From Emcibacteraceae bacterium (GTDB taxonomy: Bacteria; Pseudomonadota; Alphaproteobacteria; Sphingomonadales; Emcibacteraceae): 22,874 bases of DNA. The stretch spans positions 1 to 22,874 of the forward strand of contig JAESUD010000364.1 of assembly GCA_016763335.1 (NCBI GenBank), given 5' to 3'. The notes below the pieces were generated by a model. That model did not search any database. It saw only the letters and a program-made list of their open reading frames with translations, and had not been told where the DNA came from. The translations under genes and the position numbers were made by a program. How positions within the stretch are numbered: position 1 is the first letter of the stretch; every line of letters begins with the position of its first letter. Shown in pieces: positions 1 through 8,757 of this stretch.

Positions 1-1681
1 CCCCAGATAAGCTCATTACTATAAGAATAGCCATGAGGCCAGCGATTGACGGTGATGGCTTCAATGTCGCGTTCCGCGTCAAACCCTGCACTAGCAAGTG
101 CTTGGGTTAACTGCTCTTTTACATGGTCTTCATATTCTTCAAAAGTAGTGGTGAGAATTTGCATGCGACCGGCGCGCCATTGATCGGCACCTGTTATATC
201 GGTAAAGAGCGGCACATGACACATGTGAACAACCATTGGTTCGTCCGGTGTTTGCGAGCGTTTATAATCACCAAGCGATACGGGGTATGCCAGCTCGGCC
301 TGTTTATAAAAACCGCCAGTGAAATAAACGAAACTTGTTTTAAGGTCTGCGAAAGCTTGCCAATTTGAAATAAGTACTTTTGTATAAACCAGTGGAATTT
401 TAACGTTAAATGCAAGGCCTTCTTTTTGTTTTTCCGGCAGCTCAGGACAGATGTAGGGAATAGCACTATTATAGCAAGCCATGATACATTTTTTGCCGCG
501 CACTTTGTGGGTTTTGCCGTCACGAATATAGGTCACATCAACATTTTTGCCGTCGTCAGTATTGACAGAGTGGACCACAGTACTGTTAAGGCGGATAATA
601 ATTTTTTGCCCTTTTTGATCAAGCTTGGAATAATCAGCACGCGCCGTAACCACATCTTCCATGGTTGTGCCGGGCATGGCTTCAGGGATCATTTTTCGCA
701 CGAGCAGCCGAGCAATGGAGGCATTACCATCAGGAAAATGGAAGATATACGGATCATCACCGCGCCCGGACTTCATTGGCAGGGTATGATCAACGCCGGG
801 AATGCCGCCGTCATAATACTGAACGGAGGTTGTTGGCACTTCTTCCATATCCACGCACCAAAAGCTCATGCCCCAATGCTGATAAATATTGATGACTTGT
901 TCGTCGACTTTTACATAATCACGAAGGAAACTGGAATATCCGGTTTTGCTGAGTATTTGAAATTTCTCGTCTTCGGGTACGCCGGGCATATAGTCAATTT
1001 CGTCGGTTTGAACGCGGATAAAGTCAGCGCGGGCCTGATCGGTAAGCGGTGCTTCTGCCGCGAATTCTACCCATGATTTTTCGCCGTAACCGGTTACATG
1101 TTTTGTTTCACCAAAATTTTCCTCGTCAAATACAATCGAAAACCCAAGTCCCATTGAAGAATATAAATCCTGCTGGAAAGCATCATAAAATTTATCTAAA
1201 TCAATGCCGATGTCTTTCATCATATCAAGGGCAACTTGCGAATAAGAGGATGGTGTGTCAATGGCTTCCGTGCCGCCGTAACCAATGCGGATATCATCAC
1301 CATGTTTAAATTCATTACGTTTAGCATGGCCGCCAAAATCATCATGATTATCAAGAACCAGTATTTTGGCATCCGGATGTTTTTGACGGTAAAAATAAGC
1401 CGATGAAAGTCCGCTGATACCGCCGCCCACAATCACAAGGTCATATTCATCATCGATTTTATCTGTTGTCCATTCTTCACCCGTGACCCGTTCATGCATG
1501 GTTTCCCAAGAACCATCATGGCTACCGCGTAGGCCATTTTTTTCTGGCGGGTAATAATTTTTATCAAGCGAGAAACCGTAAGGTTCAACCCCGCATGATG
1601 CAATCCAAGGCGTAAGCAAAGTCGCACCAATGGCAACTTGTGCGCCATTTATAAAATCCCGGCGAGTGATGATTTTTTTCA
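1..1681 (-). CDS. Tat-exported FAD-dependent oxidoreductase, spermidine-dehydrogenase (SpdH)-like; 3' end outside window
   Basis: Open without a stop for 560 codons from ATG at 1681 to the window edge. The N-terminus carries a twin-arginine motif (TRRDF, residues 6-10) and a hydrophobic stretch ending in IASC (27-30), which also fits a lipobox, so the product may be a Tat-exported lipoprotein. A dinucleotide-binding Rossmann motif (VGGGISG, about 85-91) with acidic D111 after the second strand binds the FAD ADP moiety. Other segments I recall from the family annotated as NAD(P)/FAD-dependent oxidoreductase or spermidine dehydrogenase are YYPP..GLRGSHDGS, DNHDDFGGHAKRNEF, FPDGNASIARLLVR and VNRWPHGY. 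These enzymes oxidise amines with FAD; the substrate here is unknown. It lies downstream of the phytanoyl-CoA dioxygenase gene on the same strand, 144 bp away. Family assignment is firm; substrate is not. Confidence 0.85.
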
Positions 1682-1720
1682 TGATTTTTTTCCTATATTT
1701 ATTTAACGAGCAAGGTAAAG

Positions 1721-1745
1721 CCATTCTTGATAAAATTCAAGATGG
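1721..1745 (-). promoter_or_regulatory. Hairpin-forming inverted repeat upstream of the flavoprotein gene
   Basis: CCATTCTTGA and TCAAGATGG are complementary over nine pairs with one bulged base, around a six-base loop. The element lies 40 bp upstream of the flavoprotein start and 81 bp past the dioxygenase stop, both on the minus strand. It could be a terminator or mRNA-stabilising hairpin for the dioxygenase, or a leader structure or operator for the flavoprotein. No strong T-run follows it, so a classical intrinsic terminator is not well supported. Confidence 0.4.
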
Positions 1746-1825
1746 CAAAGTGTGGAAAATGTTATTTTATATCATTATTTGATATTATTTTAGATAGGGG
1801 GAACAGAACCAAGGTGAACTGACAA

Positions 1826-2632
1826 TTATGGGTTGTTATTTTTTGAATAAATAACAGGGAACCAGTCTTCTCTCAACCTTTCACCGTCTTTCATATTATG
1901 CCCGGTAAAGGGTGGGGAAGTGGGACCGGGTCGAGTTATGTAACGCGCATCATCGCCTATTAATCGCAATGAAAATGCCCGTCTTCGTGCGGCCGTATTA
2001 TTGCCGCGGGCACCGTGGAGGATTTTAAAGTTAAAGGCAACCACATCACCGGCTTCCATTTCCCATTCAAGGACTTTATATTTTTCTGGTTCAGTATCCG
2101 GATCTGGAATTGGCATATAGTCGTCCTTACCGGGGAAGAACCCTTCTTCTGATAACCATTTTATTGGCAGTACTGGCTTTTGCCATTTATGAGATCCGGC
2201 GACACAGCGCAGGGTGGCATCCTTTACTGGGTCGAGCGGCGACCACAAACTAACTGTTTTCTCACCATCGATAAAATAATAAGGGGAATCCTGATGCCAA
2301 GGTGTCGGCATTGCGGTTCCGGGTTCTTTAACCAGAATATGTTCGTGAAAAACTTGAATGTTGTTTGATTTCGTTAATTGGGCCGCGACCATACCAGCAT
2401 CAGAGTTTTCAATGGCATCGACGAATTCAGGTATGCGCTGCCAATTACAATAATCACCGTAGAAACCACCCTTTTCGTCGTCTGAAACATATTCATGGTA
2501 GTCCGGTCCCGGCTCGCGCATATTGCGTTCAATGCCAGCCTGAATGACATCGACCCAGTCTTTAAAAAGCCCTTTAATCATGACGACGCCATCATTTTGA
2601 AAGTCATCAATTTGTTGCTGGGATATTTTCAT
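1826..2632 (-). CDS. Phytanoyl-CoA dioxygenase (PhyH) family Fe(II)/2-oxoglutarate oxygenase
   Basis: Product of 268 aa, usual for bacterial PhyH-family proteins. The iron-binding facial triad is visible: H-x-D in TPWHQDSPYY (H113, D115) and a distal His in FKILHGARGN (H206), followed by arginines in RRRAFSLR where the family binds 2-oxoglutarate. The VAGSHKW segment after the core strands is also typical. I chose ATG at 2632, preceded by a GAGAAA purine run; a GTG at 2644 would add four residues but has no ribosome-binding site. The reaction would be hydroxylation of an unknown small molecule coupled to decarboxylation of 2-oxoglutarate. It is divergent from the amidohydrolase pair and upstream of the flavoprotein, suggesting a shared catabolic role, which is inference. 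Confidence 0.88.
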   Translation of the reverse strand: MKISQQQIDDFQNDGVVMIKGLFKDWVDVIQAGIERNMREPGPDYHEYVSDDEKGGFYGDYCNWQRIPEFVDAIENSDAGMVAAQLTKSNNIQVFHEHILVKEPGTAMPTPWHQDSPYYFIDGEKTVSLWSPLDPVKDATLRCVAGSHKWQKPVLPIKWLSEEGFFPGKDDYMPIPDPDTEPEKYKVLEWEMEAGDVVAFNFKILHGARGNNTAARRRAFSLRLIGDDARYITRPGPTSPPFTGHNMKDGERLREDWFPVIYSKNNNP

Positions 2633-2773
2633 ATCTTTTCTCACATTAATTATTAAATATTATCCTCAATCAATTTCAGTCATTAATCAATCAGAAAAAT
2701 ATCGTTTGTGAATTCTATTAAATTACTGCTAAGCTCGCGTTTATAAATCTACATTAAAAATATAGAGGAATAA

Positions 2774-3760
2774 ATGAGCAAAGTCATTGATGTTCATACA
2801 CACATGTATACGGCAGGTTGGTTAGACCTGATTAAAGCAAAGGGTGGACCGGATTTAAAAGTTGAGGCTAGTTTGGATAGTCCGGAAACGGTATTTTACA
2901 AGGGAGCAAGTTTTTGCGTACTGGAGCGGGAACATTTTAATTTTGAGCTTCGGGTAGAAAATATGACAAAAGCCGGTGTTGATATGGCTGTTGTATCAAT
3001 GCCGCCGCCCGGTGTTTTTTGGGGGAATGCTGAGGTTAGCCTTGAAGCAGCACAAATGACAAATAATGAATTTTCTCAGGCGCAAAAGGATTTCCCCGAA
3101 CATATCCGCTGGATGGCGGTGCTTCCGTGGGAATATCCCGAGCTCGCTGTCGAGGAAATTAAACGGGCCTGCGATCTTGGCGCTGTGGCTGTTAACACTC
3201 ACGGCAGCATAAATGGCCGTCATTTAACCGATCCTATATTTGAGCCAGTCTGGCAAGAACTTGATAACAGGGCGTTACCGGTTCTGGTTCATCCGACATA
3301 TCCAATTGGTACGGAGCTAATGGAACTTGATCGTTATGCGCTTATAGCTTCCACTGGGTTTATGATTGATACGACGCTGGCTATTTCAAAAATGATTTTT
3401 GATGGCTTCTTTGACAATTATCCAAATTTAAAACTAATAGCCTCACACGCGGGGGCAACGTTGCCCTACCTTGCGGGACGATTTGACCGGGTTTACGATA
3501 TGACCGAGCGGGCAAAAGTTAAAATCAACAAACATCCAAGCGAATAATTAAAACATATCTATTACGATGCTGTGACATATACACAAGAAACACTTGAGCT
3601 TTGCGTTAAAGTTGGTGGGGTGGGTCATGTTATGTATGGTTCTGATTATCCGTTTAATCTTGGTGATATGGAAGGTTGTCTTGGCCGGGTCAATAATTTG
3701 CCCGAAAATCAAAAACACGCTGTGCGCGGTGATAATGCGCAGCGAATTTTCAACTTATAA
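2774..3760 (+). pseudogene. ACMSD-like amidohydrolase, copy A, interrupted by an in-frame TAA at 3545-3547
   Basis: A TIM-barrel metal-dependent hydrolase/decarboxylase of the ACMSD family (amidohydrolase_2). Metal ligands visible in order: HTH (H8, H10), LVHP (H173) and ASHAG (H225). The reading frame meets TAA at codon 258, directly after HPSE, then continues in the same frame with LKHIYYD, YGSDYPF (the last ligand, D291) and QRIFNL to a TAA at 3758-3760. The paralogue next door has Tyr (TDYLRHIYYD) at the stop position, so one base change explains the lesion. The truncated product would lack the final metal ligand and should be inactive. Start: ATG at 2774 with GAGGAA just upstream. Family enzymes decarboxylate or hydrolyse small carboxylates; the substrate here is unknown. 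The stop may be real or a sequence error. Confidence 0.85.
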
Positions 3761-3774
3761 AAGGATTTAGAGTG

Positions 3775-3831
3775 TCGCAAAACAAAACCGTTTTGATGAT
3801 CTTTTAGGTCGACATTATTGCGAGTTTTTTT
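3775..3831 (+). terminator. Possible terminator-like structure between the two amidohydrolase copies
   Basis: TCGCAA (3775-3780) is complementary to TTGCGA (3818-3823), which is followed by G and seven T (3825-3831). The loop contains its own small hairpin, CAAAA-CCG-TTTTG (3783-3795). The outer stem is only six pairs with a long loop, so the call rests mainly on the T-run. A ribosome-binding site (AGGAG) for copy B follows closely. Confidence 0.28.
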
Positions 3832-3850
3832 CAAATAGGAGTAACTAATT

Positions 3851-4829
3851 ATGACTGTCATTGATATTCACACACATGCGTACACCCGCGAGTGGTACGA
3901 GATTTTACGCAAGCAGGGCGGCGAATATAATATTCAAACACGCCCAGACGGTAAAGAAGAAATTTTCAAAGAAAATACACCCGTCGCGTTCCCGCAGCCA
4001 GGTCATTTTGATTATGATCTGCGCATCAAACAAATGGACGCAACGGGGATTGATATTTCCATTGTTTCGCTTACCTGTCCCAATGTTTATTGGGGCGGCG
4101 AGGAAATAAGCTGCGCTGCGGCCGTTGCCTCAAATGACAGCATGGTTGAGGCACAAACAAAATATCCGGACCGTATTCGCTGGTACACATCATTACCGTG
4201 GGAATATCCAGAGCGTGCTATTGAAGAATTAAAACGCTCATGTGATCTTGGCGCTAGCGGCGTTATGGTGCTGGCTAATATTGCCGGGCGTAGTTTAACG
4301 GATCCGTTCTTCGCGGATATATGGGCGGAAATTGACCGCCGTAAATTGCCGGTTCTAGTTCACCCGACAGACCCACCCGGTGCGCTTTCATGGATATGGG
4401 AAGTTATGACCTTAGCTGGTCGGTTGGTTTTATGTTTGATACTACGCTCGCAATTACCCGTATGATTTTTGACGGATTTTATGACAAATACCCGAACCTG
4501 AAAATAATCGCATCCCACGGCGGTGGCGCATTACCATATCTCGTAGGACGCTTTGAAAAAGGTGACGAGGTCGAGCTCGCCGAACGCCGCACCATGAAGA
4601 GAAAACCGACCGATTATTTGCGCCATATATATTATGACTGCATTAATTATGACCCAAGGGCGCTGCAATATCTTGTTTCAAATGTTGGTGCAGAAATGTG
4701 ATGTTTGGTACCGATTGGCCGCATCAAGTTTTCGATACACCCGGCGCGTTTGCCAATACGGCGACATTGCCGGATGATCAATGTAAAGCCGTTAGATCCG
4801 CTAATGCAATTAAACTCTTCAATCTTTAA
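3851..4829 (+). pseudogene. ACMSD-like amidohydrolase, copy B, with two apparent 1-bp deletions
   Basis: Tandem paralogue of copy A, clearly alignable throughout (for example LPWEYPE, GRSLTDP, LPVLVHPT, KYPNLKIIASH). The reading frame changes twice, each time as expected for loss of one base. The first is near 4388, between HPTDPPGALS and MDMGSYDL. The second is near 4694-4696, where three A stand where four would restore GAEN. After the second shift the frame reads NVMFGTDWPHQVF, containing the last metal-ligand Asp, and ends KLFNL-TAA at 4827-4829. Restored, the protein is 326 aa, close to copy A's 328. Ligands seen: H7 and H9 (HTH), the His of VLVHP, the His of ASHGG and the Asp of FGTDWP. 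Start ATG has AGGAG about 11 bases upstream. Decay versus assembly error is undecided. Confidence 0.83.
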
Positions 4830-4885
4830 GGGAATACTGATAAAGTTACGCAACATGTAAGTTTAGTACAGGGGGGTTCTACAGG

Positions 4886-6406
4886 ATGGTTGCACATATT
4901 GGTACAGTTGCGTTTCAAGGAATTGAAGCGCGGCTGGTGGATGTACAGGTTCACGTGGCTTCGGGACTGCCAAGTTTTACCATTGTTGGCCTGCCGGATA
5001 AGGCGGTGGCAGAAAGCCGGGAGAGGGTGCGTGCAGCTCTTGGCGCCATCGGTCTTGCGCTTCCTCCCAAACGGATTACCGTTAATCTTGCGCCCGCTGA
5101 TTTACCAAAAGAGGGAAGTCATTTTGATTTGCCAATTGCCCTTGGTATCTTGGTGGCGATGGAGGCTCTTTCTAGTGATGCGCTTGAGGGTTTTCTTGTG
5201 CTTGGCGAGCTTGGCCTTGATGGGCGAATTCAAGCAGTGCCGGGGGTTCTTCCTGCGGCGTTAAGTGCTAGCGGTGAAGATTTGGGGCTTATTTGTCCGG
5301 CAGCAACGGGCGGTGAAGCGGCATGGGCGCAGAATATTGAAATAGTCGCACCGGAAAATCTTTTGGTACTGATTAATCATTTAAAGGGTCAACAGCGGCT
5401 AACGCCGCCAGAACCAGCCATGGACAAACCGCAGGAATTTCACCTTGATTTAAAAGATATTAAAGGCCAGGAAAGTGCCAAGCGCGCCCTTGAGGTTGCG
5501 GCGGCAGGTGGACATAATTTATGTATGGTCGGGCCGCCTGGATCGGGAAAGTCCATGCTGGCCGCGCGGCTTCCGGGAATATTACCACCAATGACGGCGT
5601 CCGAAGTTTTGGAAAGCAGTATGATTGACAGTATTGCCGGAAACTTGACAGAACATAATATTTCAAGAACGCGTCCGTTTAGAAGCCCGCATCATTCCGC
5701 GTCAATGGCGGCCCTTACCGGCGGTGGAATAAAGGCGAGACCGGGGGAGGTTTCGTTGGCCCATCACGGTGTTTTGTTCCTTGATGAGCTGCCGGAATTT
5801 CAGCGTTCGGCGCTTGATAGCTTGCGCCAGCCGCTTGAAACCGGGGAAGTTGTCGTGGCGCGCGCCAATAAACATGTGACTTATCCAGCGCGGTTTCAAC
5901 TAATCGCGGCCATGAACCCGTGTCGTTGTGGTTATCTTGATGATCCGGAACTCGCGTGCAGTCGGGTGCCCAAATGCGCAATTGATTATCAATCAAAAGT
6001 ATCTGGCCCACTTATGGACAGAATTGATATTCACATCGAAGTTCCGGCGGTTAGTGCAAATGATTTGTCCCTGCCATCAGCGACAGAAGGCAGTAAAGAA
6101 ATCGCCGAACGCGTGGCAAAAGCAAGGAAAATTCAACAAGATAGATATGCGGAAATGGGTTTATCTGACAGAGTAAGTTCAAACGCGGAAGTTGACGGTG
6201 AAGCCCTTGATAAAATAACCGTTCTCAATGATGAAAGCCGTGAAATTCTTATGAAAGCGGTGGAAATGATGAAACTTACCGCCCGTGGTTATCACCGTGT
6301 GCTAAGAGTTGCCCGCACACTTGCTGATTTAGACGGCGAAGAAAATATCAACAAAATTCATATTTCTGAAGCCGTTAGCTTTAGGCAAAAAAGGCAGTTG
6401 CGTTAA
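4886..6406 (+). CDS. comM: YifB/ComM family Mg-chelatase-like AAA+ ATPase
   Basis: Full-length at 506 aa. An N-terminal Lon-S5-like/ChlI domain (about 1-165, with PAFTIVGLPD-type residues FTIVGLPDKAVAESRERVRAA) precedes an AAA+ core. Walker A is GPPGSGKS (216-223), Walker B is GVLFLDE (295-301), and a four-cysteine cluster (C345, C347, C358, C364) lies where the family has its conserved NPCxCG region. The C-terminal Mg-chelatase extension contains LTARGYHRVLRVARTLADL. In naturally transformable bacteria ComM is a hexameric helicase that promotes branch migration during integration of donor DNA; in others its role is less clear. Start ATG at 4886 has a G-rich run (4870-4876) nine bases upstream. 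No competence genes are seen nearby. Confidence 0.93.
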   Translation: MVAHIGTVAFQGIEARLVDVQVHVASGLPSFTIVGLPDKAVAESRERVRAALGAIGLALPPKRITVNLAPADLPKEGSHFDLPIALGILVAMEALSSDALEGFLVLGELGLDGRIQAVPGVLPAALSASGEDLGLICPAATGGEAAWAQNIEIVAPENLLVLINHLKGQQRLTPPEPAMDKPQEFHLDLKDIKGQESAKRALEVAAAGGHNLCMVGPPGSGKSMLAARLPGILPPMTASEVLESSMIDSIAGNLTEHNISRTRPFRSPHHSASMAALTGGGIKARPGEVSLAHHGVLFLDELPEFQRSALDSLRQPLETGEVVVARANKHVTYPARFQLIAAMNPCRCGYLDDPELACSRVPKCAIDYQSKVSGPLMDRIDIHIEVPAVSANDLSLPSATEGSKEIAERVAKARKIQQDRYAEMGLSDRVSSNAEVDGEALDKITVLNDESREILMKAVEMMKLTARGYHRVLRVARTLADLDGEENINKIHISEAVSFRQKRQLR

Positions 6407-6428
6407 AGGGAGAGCCAAAATTAATTGT

Positions 6429-6457
6429 TTGACATATTGTTTTGTATATAATTTAAT
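6429..6457 (+). promoter_or_regulatory. Sigma-70-type promoter for the lipoprotein gene
   Basis: A consensus -35 box TTGACA (6429-6434) is separated by 17 bases from TTTAAT (6452-6457, five of six matches to TATAAT). The predicted start near 6464 gives a leader of about 60 nt before ATG at 6524. It is the best promoter match I found in the window. Confidence 0.55.
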
Positions 6458-6523
6458 GCTAGTGGGAATTTGTTATATTTAGATGTTCCTACCTAAATAC
6501 TACATATGACGAAAGGTGTTATT

Positions 6524-7342
6524 ATGCGATTTTCCTCATTACCATTTTTATTAATATTATTTATCTTATCATCCTGTGGTTTCCAGTCGGCTCCTTATAG
6601 TGCAAGCACGCCTTTTATCGTTACTGATAATAATATTAGCGTTACTAGCGTTGAAGTTGGTAATCATGATCCGTTTTTTAAACATCCAATTCAATATCTG
6701 GAACAAGTCATTATTGAAGGAAATTATACAGAGAAAAAAGGAAGCCAAATTACAAGCGCGAACAAGCTTTTTGCAATTGAAACAAACCTTGAGAGAATGC
6801 CTAGCGATCCTTTGGCGGGTGCTACACAGAAAACCTTATATTGTGGCTTAATTTCAAAACAATCTGTATTTGTAAAAATTATGACAGGTCCGCAAACCGG
6901 CGATCGTCTCCTATGTTTTCGAGATGCTGATAACGATGGAAAGTTTGATTGGGTTTATAATGCTGTTGGTGCGTTGAAAGACCCAATGACTGTATTTGTA
7001 GTGAATAGAGAAGCTGTTACTTTAAAGGCGAAACTTCCTTACAGAAAGCTATTAAAAGCAGAGAAAGATAATATCGGTTCTGTTTGGTTTCAAATTCGTT
7101 CTCCGATGATGGCGTCTAAGTATATTGACTTCTATATTGGCGGTAAAAAAGATAAACAAGTAATCACTAACCGGCCTTTACCCAACTTAAAAAAGAATGA
7201 TAATGCAATATTCTATTTAGGGGGTGCTCAAATTGAACTATTATCAATAGAAGGCAAACAGGTTAAGCTTAGATTAGAAAAGCCAATCGACACTCGACGG
7301 AAAATTGGTATAGTTAAAACGATTGTAACAAGAACTTATTGA
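6524..7342 (+). CDS. Orphan putative outer-membrane/periplasmic lipoprotein with a calcium-loop-like motif
   Basis: I do not recognise this family. The 272-aa product starts MRFSS, followed by a hydrophobic stretch and a lipobox LSSC with the acylated Cys at 18, so it should be a lipoprotein. ATG at 6524 is chosen because GAAAGG lies seven bases upstream and the signal peptide is then of normal length; the in-frame ATG at 6506 lacks a ribosome-binding site. Around residues 134-142 the sequence DADNDGKFD resembles an EF-hand or dockerin-type Ca-binding loop. Two further cysteines (about 107 and 131) flank it closely and could form a disulfide. The C-terminal half is basic and predicted beta-rich by eye. 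It has its own promoter and no operon partner, and converges with the LLM monooxygenase gene. Function unknown. Confidence 0.75.
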   Translation: MRFSSLPFLLILFILSSCGFQSAPYSASTPFIVTDNNISVTSVEVGNHDPFFKHPIQYLEQVIIEGNYTEKKGSQITSANKLFAIETNLERMPSDPLAGATQKTLYCGLISKQSVFVKIMTGPQTGDRLLCFRDADNDGKFDWVYNAVGALKDPMTVFVVNREAVTLKAKLPYRKLLKAEKDNIGSVWFQIRSPMMASKYIDFYIGGKKDKQVITNRPLPNLKKNDNAIFYLGGAQIELLSIEGKQVKLRLEKPIDTRRKIGIVKTIVTRTY

Positions 7343-7407
7343 TCACTAAAAATAATTGCTTGCTCAACAATTTTAATTTCCTGTGGGCTGTCACAAGCTC
7401 ATAAATC

Positions 7408-8418
7408 TTAAGCTACTTTTTCGGCGATGAGTTGATAGCTTTTCAGTCTGCTTTCAAAATCGTGGGTAACTGTGAGAATGGCTAATTCGTCTGTTTGCCA
7501 ATATTTGCTAAATTCGGATAATTTTTCAGAAAATATGTCTGGGGAGCCGATAGCGAAGCTGTCTTTTAATAGATTATAATATCTATGTTCACGGTCAGAG
7601 AAGCTTTTCATATCATCCATCACCTGATCAGGATGTATCCATGGTTGGTCATAACCACGGGTTTGTTGAATGGTTTTTTTATAGAGTTGCGAGGAGGCGA
7701 TATATTCTGCTTCCTCGGTCGTGTCAGCACAATAACCGCCGACGGCTATCATTACTTTTGGGGAGTGCTTGTGACCGGCATCAGCAAACGCCGATTTATA
7801 AGTTTCAACTATATCGTATTTTTGACCGGCAGGGGCAATGAATAACCCCAGTGATAAATGATATCCTAGATGCCCGGCAAGGGCCGCACTGCCGCCACTG
7901 GTGCCAAGCATCCAAAGCTCTGGGGAGTGTTCGCTATAGGGGGAAATGGATATATTTTGAAAGGGATGATCGTCTTCAAGCCCACCATCAAGCAGATTTC
8001 TTAAATCCTGTGCTTGCCTTGAATAAACCTCGCCGTGGGTAGCGTTAGCCGGATAGGCGAGAGCGATGCTGGCCAGTTGATCACCGCCGGGCGCGCGGCC
8101 AATGCCAAGGTCAATACGGCCGGGGAAAAGCGTTGATAACAAACGAAATTGTTCTGCAACCATATAGGGACTATAATGCGAGAGCATCACGCCGCCGCTA
8201 CCAACACGGATTTTATTGGTAACAGATGCAATATGGCTGATAAGAGTTGCCGGATTTGGTCCGGAAAAATAACTGCTGTTATGATGCTCAGCGAGCCAAT
8301 AACGCAGATATCCCCATTTGTCGCATTTTTTGGCCAGCTCCGCAGAAAGCTGGGGAGCTGGCCTTGTATCATTTGAACCAAGCTGTACAGGCGATTGATC
8401 AATAACTGTTAATTTCAT
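7408..8418 (-). CDS. LLM class flavin-dependent oxidoreductase (bacterial luciferase-like)
   Basis: The 336-aa product opens with LTVIDQSPV and continues with YWLAEHHN, VGSGGVMLSHYSPYMVAEQF and GRIDLGIGRAPGGD. These are hallmark segments of the luciferase-like monooxygenase family, in the MsnO8/YhbW-like group, and length is normal. Such enzymes use FMNH2 delivered by a separate reductase to oxygenate organic substrates. No reductase gene is visible in the window and the substrate is unknown. It is transcribed alone on the minus strand and converges with the lipoprotein gene 65 bp away. Assignment to the superfamily is secure; nothing in the neighbourhood fixes its reaction. Confidence 0.9.
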   Translation of the reverse strand: MKLTVIDQSPVQLGSNDTRPAPQLSAELAKKCDKWGYLRYWLAEHHNSSYFSGPNPATLISHIASVTNKIRVGSGGVMLSHYSPYMVAEQFRLLSTLFPGRIDLGIGRAPGGDQLASIALAYPANATHGEVYSRQAQDLRNLLDGGLEDDHPFQNISISPYSEHSPELWMLGTSGGSAALAGHLGYHLSLGLFIAPAGQKYDIVETYKSAFADAGHKHSPKVMIAVGGYCADTTEEAEYIASSQLYKKTIQQTRGYDQPWIHPDQVMDDMKSFSDREHRYYNLLKDSFAIGSPDIFSEKLSEFSKYWQTDELAILTVTHDFESRLKSYQLIAEKVA

Positions 8419-8458
8419 TTGTTTTTATCTTTATTATGATTATCGCCGTCAGTTTGGG

Positions 8459-8707
8459 CTATTTTTTAACCAGTCCAATAATCCATAACAGGATTACTGC
8501 ACCAACGGTAGCGGTCACCAGCGAACCGATATAGCCGCCAAATGCAAGGCCAAGCATACCAAGCACCCAGCCCCCGACCATTGCGCCAACAATACCGACT
8601 ATAATATTTCCAAGAAGCCCAAAACCGGCCCCTTTCATAAATTTACCTGCTAAGAAACCGGCAAGTGCGCCAATCACTATATAGGCAATAAATCCAACCC
8701 CTTCCAT
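8459..8707 (-). CDS. GlsB/YeaQ/YmgE family small membrane protein
   Basis: An 82-aa, glycine-rich, very hydrophobic protein with three membrane spans (about 3-22, 27-48 and 55-78). It carries the family pattern GALAGFLAGKFMKGAGFGLLGNI and GIVGAMVGGW typical of transglycosylase-associated/GlsB proteins. ATG at 8707 is chosen because AGAGGA lies eight bases upstream and the family always begins close to the first membrane span; upstream in-frame codons add an unlikely hydrophilic extension. The family is linked to stress responses but its biochemical role is not settled. It is divergent from the sulfatase gene. Confidence 0.9.
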   Translation of the reverse strand: MEGVGFIAYIVIGALAGFLAGKFMKGAGFGLLGNIIVGIVGAMVGGWVLGMLGLAFGGYIGSLVTATVGAVILLWIIGLVKK

Positions 8708-8744
8708 GAATAATTCCTCTCTTTTTATTGTTTCAGGAATATTT

Positions 8745-8757
8745 ATTGTGCCACAAT
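8745..8757. promoter_or_regulatory. Operator-like dyad between glsB-type gene and sulfatase
   Basis: A perfect inverted repeat ATTGTG-C-CACAAT lies 38 bp upstream of the GlsB-like start and about 100 bp upstream of the sulfatase start. A second, looser repeat (ATTGA and TCAAT separated by five bases) begins at 8759. The site could bind a dimeric regulator of either gene; the regulator is unknown. Confidence 0.3.

Noticed and set aside
194..1076. Open frames on both strands opposite or inside the flavoprotein gene
   Set aside because: The SpdH-like frame is continuous and motif-rich for 560 codons; the other frames show no recognisable domain and are shadows.
3545..3547. TAA reassigned to an amino acid
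   Set aside because: Many intact genes in the window (yifB, bolA, cupin, cobT end) terminate at TAA, so a recoded TAA is not credible.
6506..6523. Earlier ATG for the lipoprotein
   Set aside because: No ribosome-binding site before it, whereas GAAAGG is well placed for ATG 6524.
7343..7407. Terminator between the lipoprotein and LLM genes
   Set aside because: AATTG and CAATT flank a short gap but the stem is only five AT-rich pairs and no clear T-run follows.
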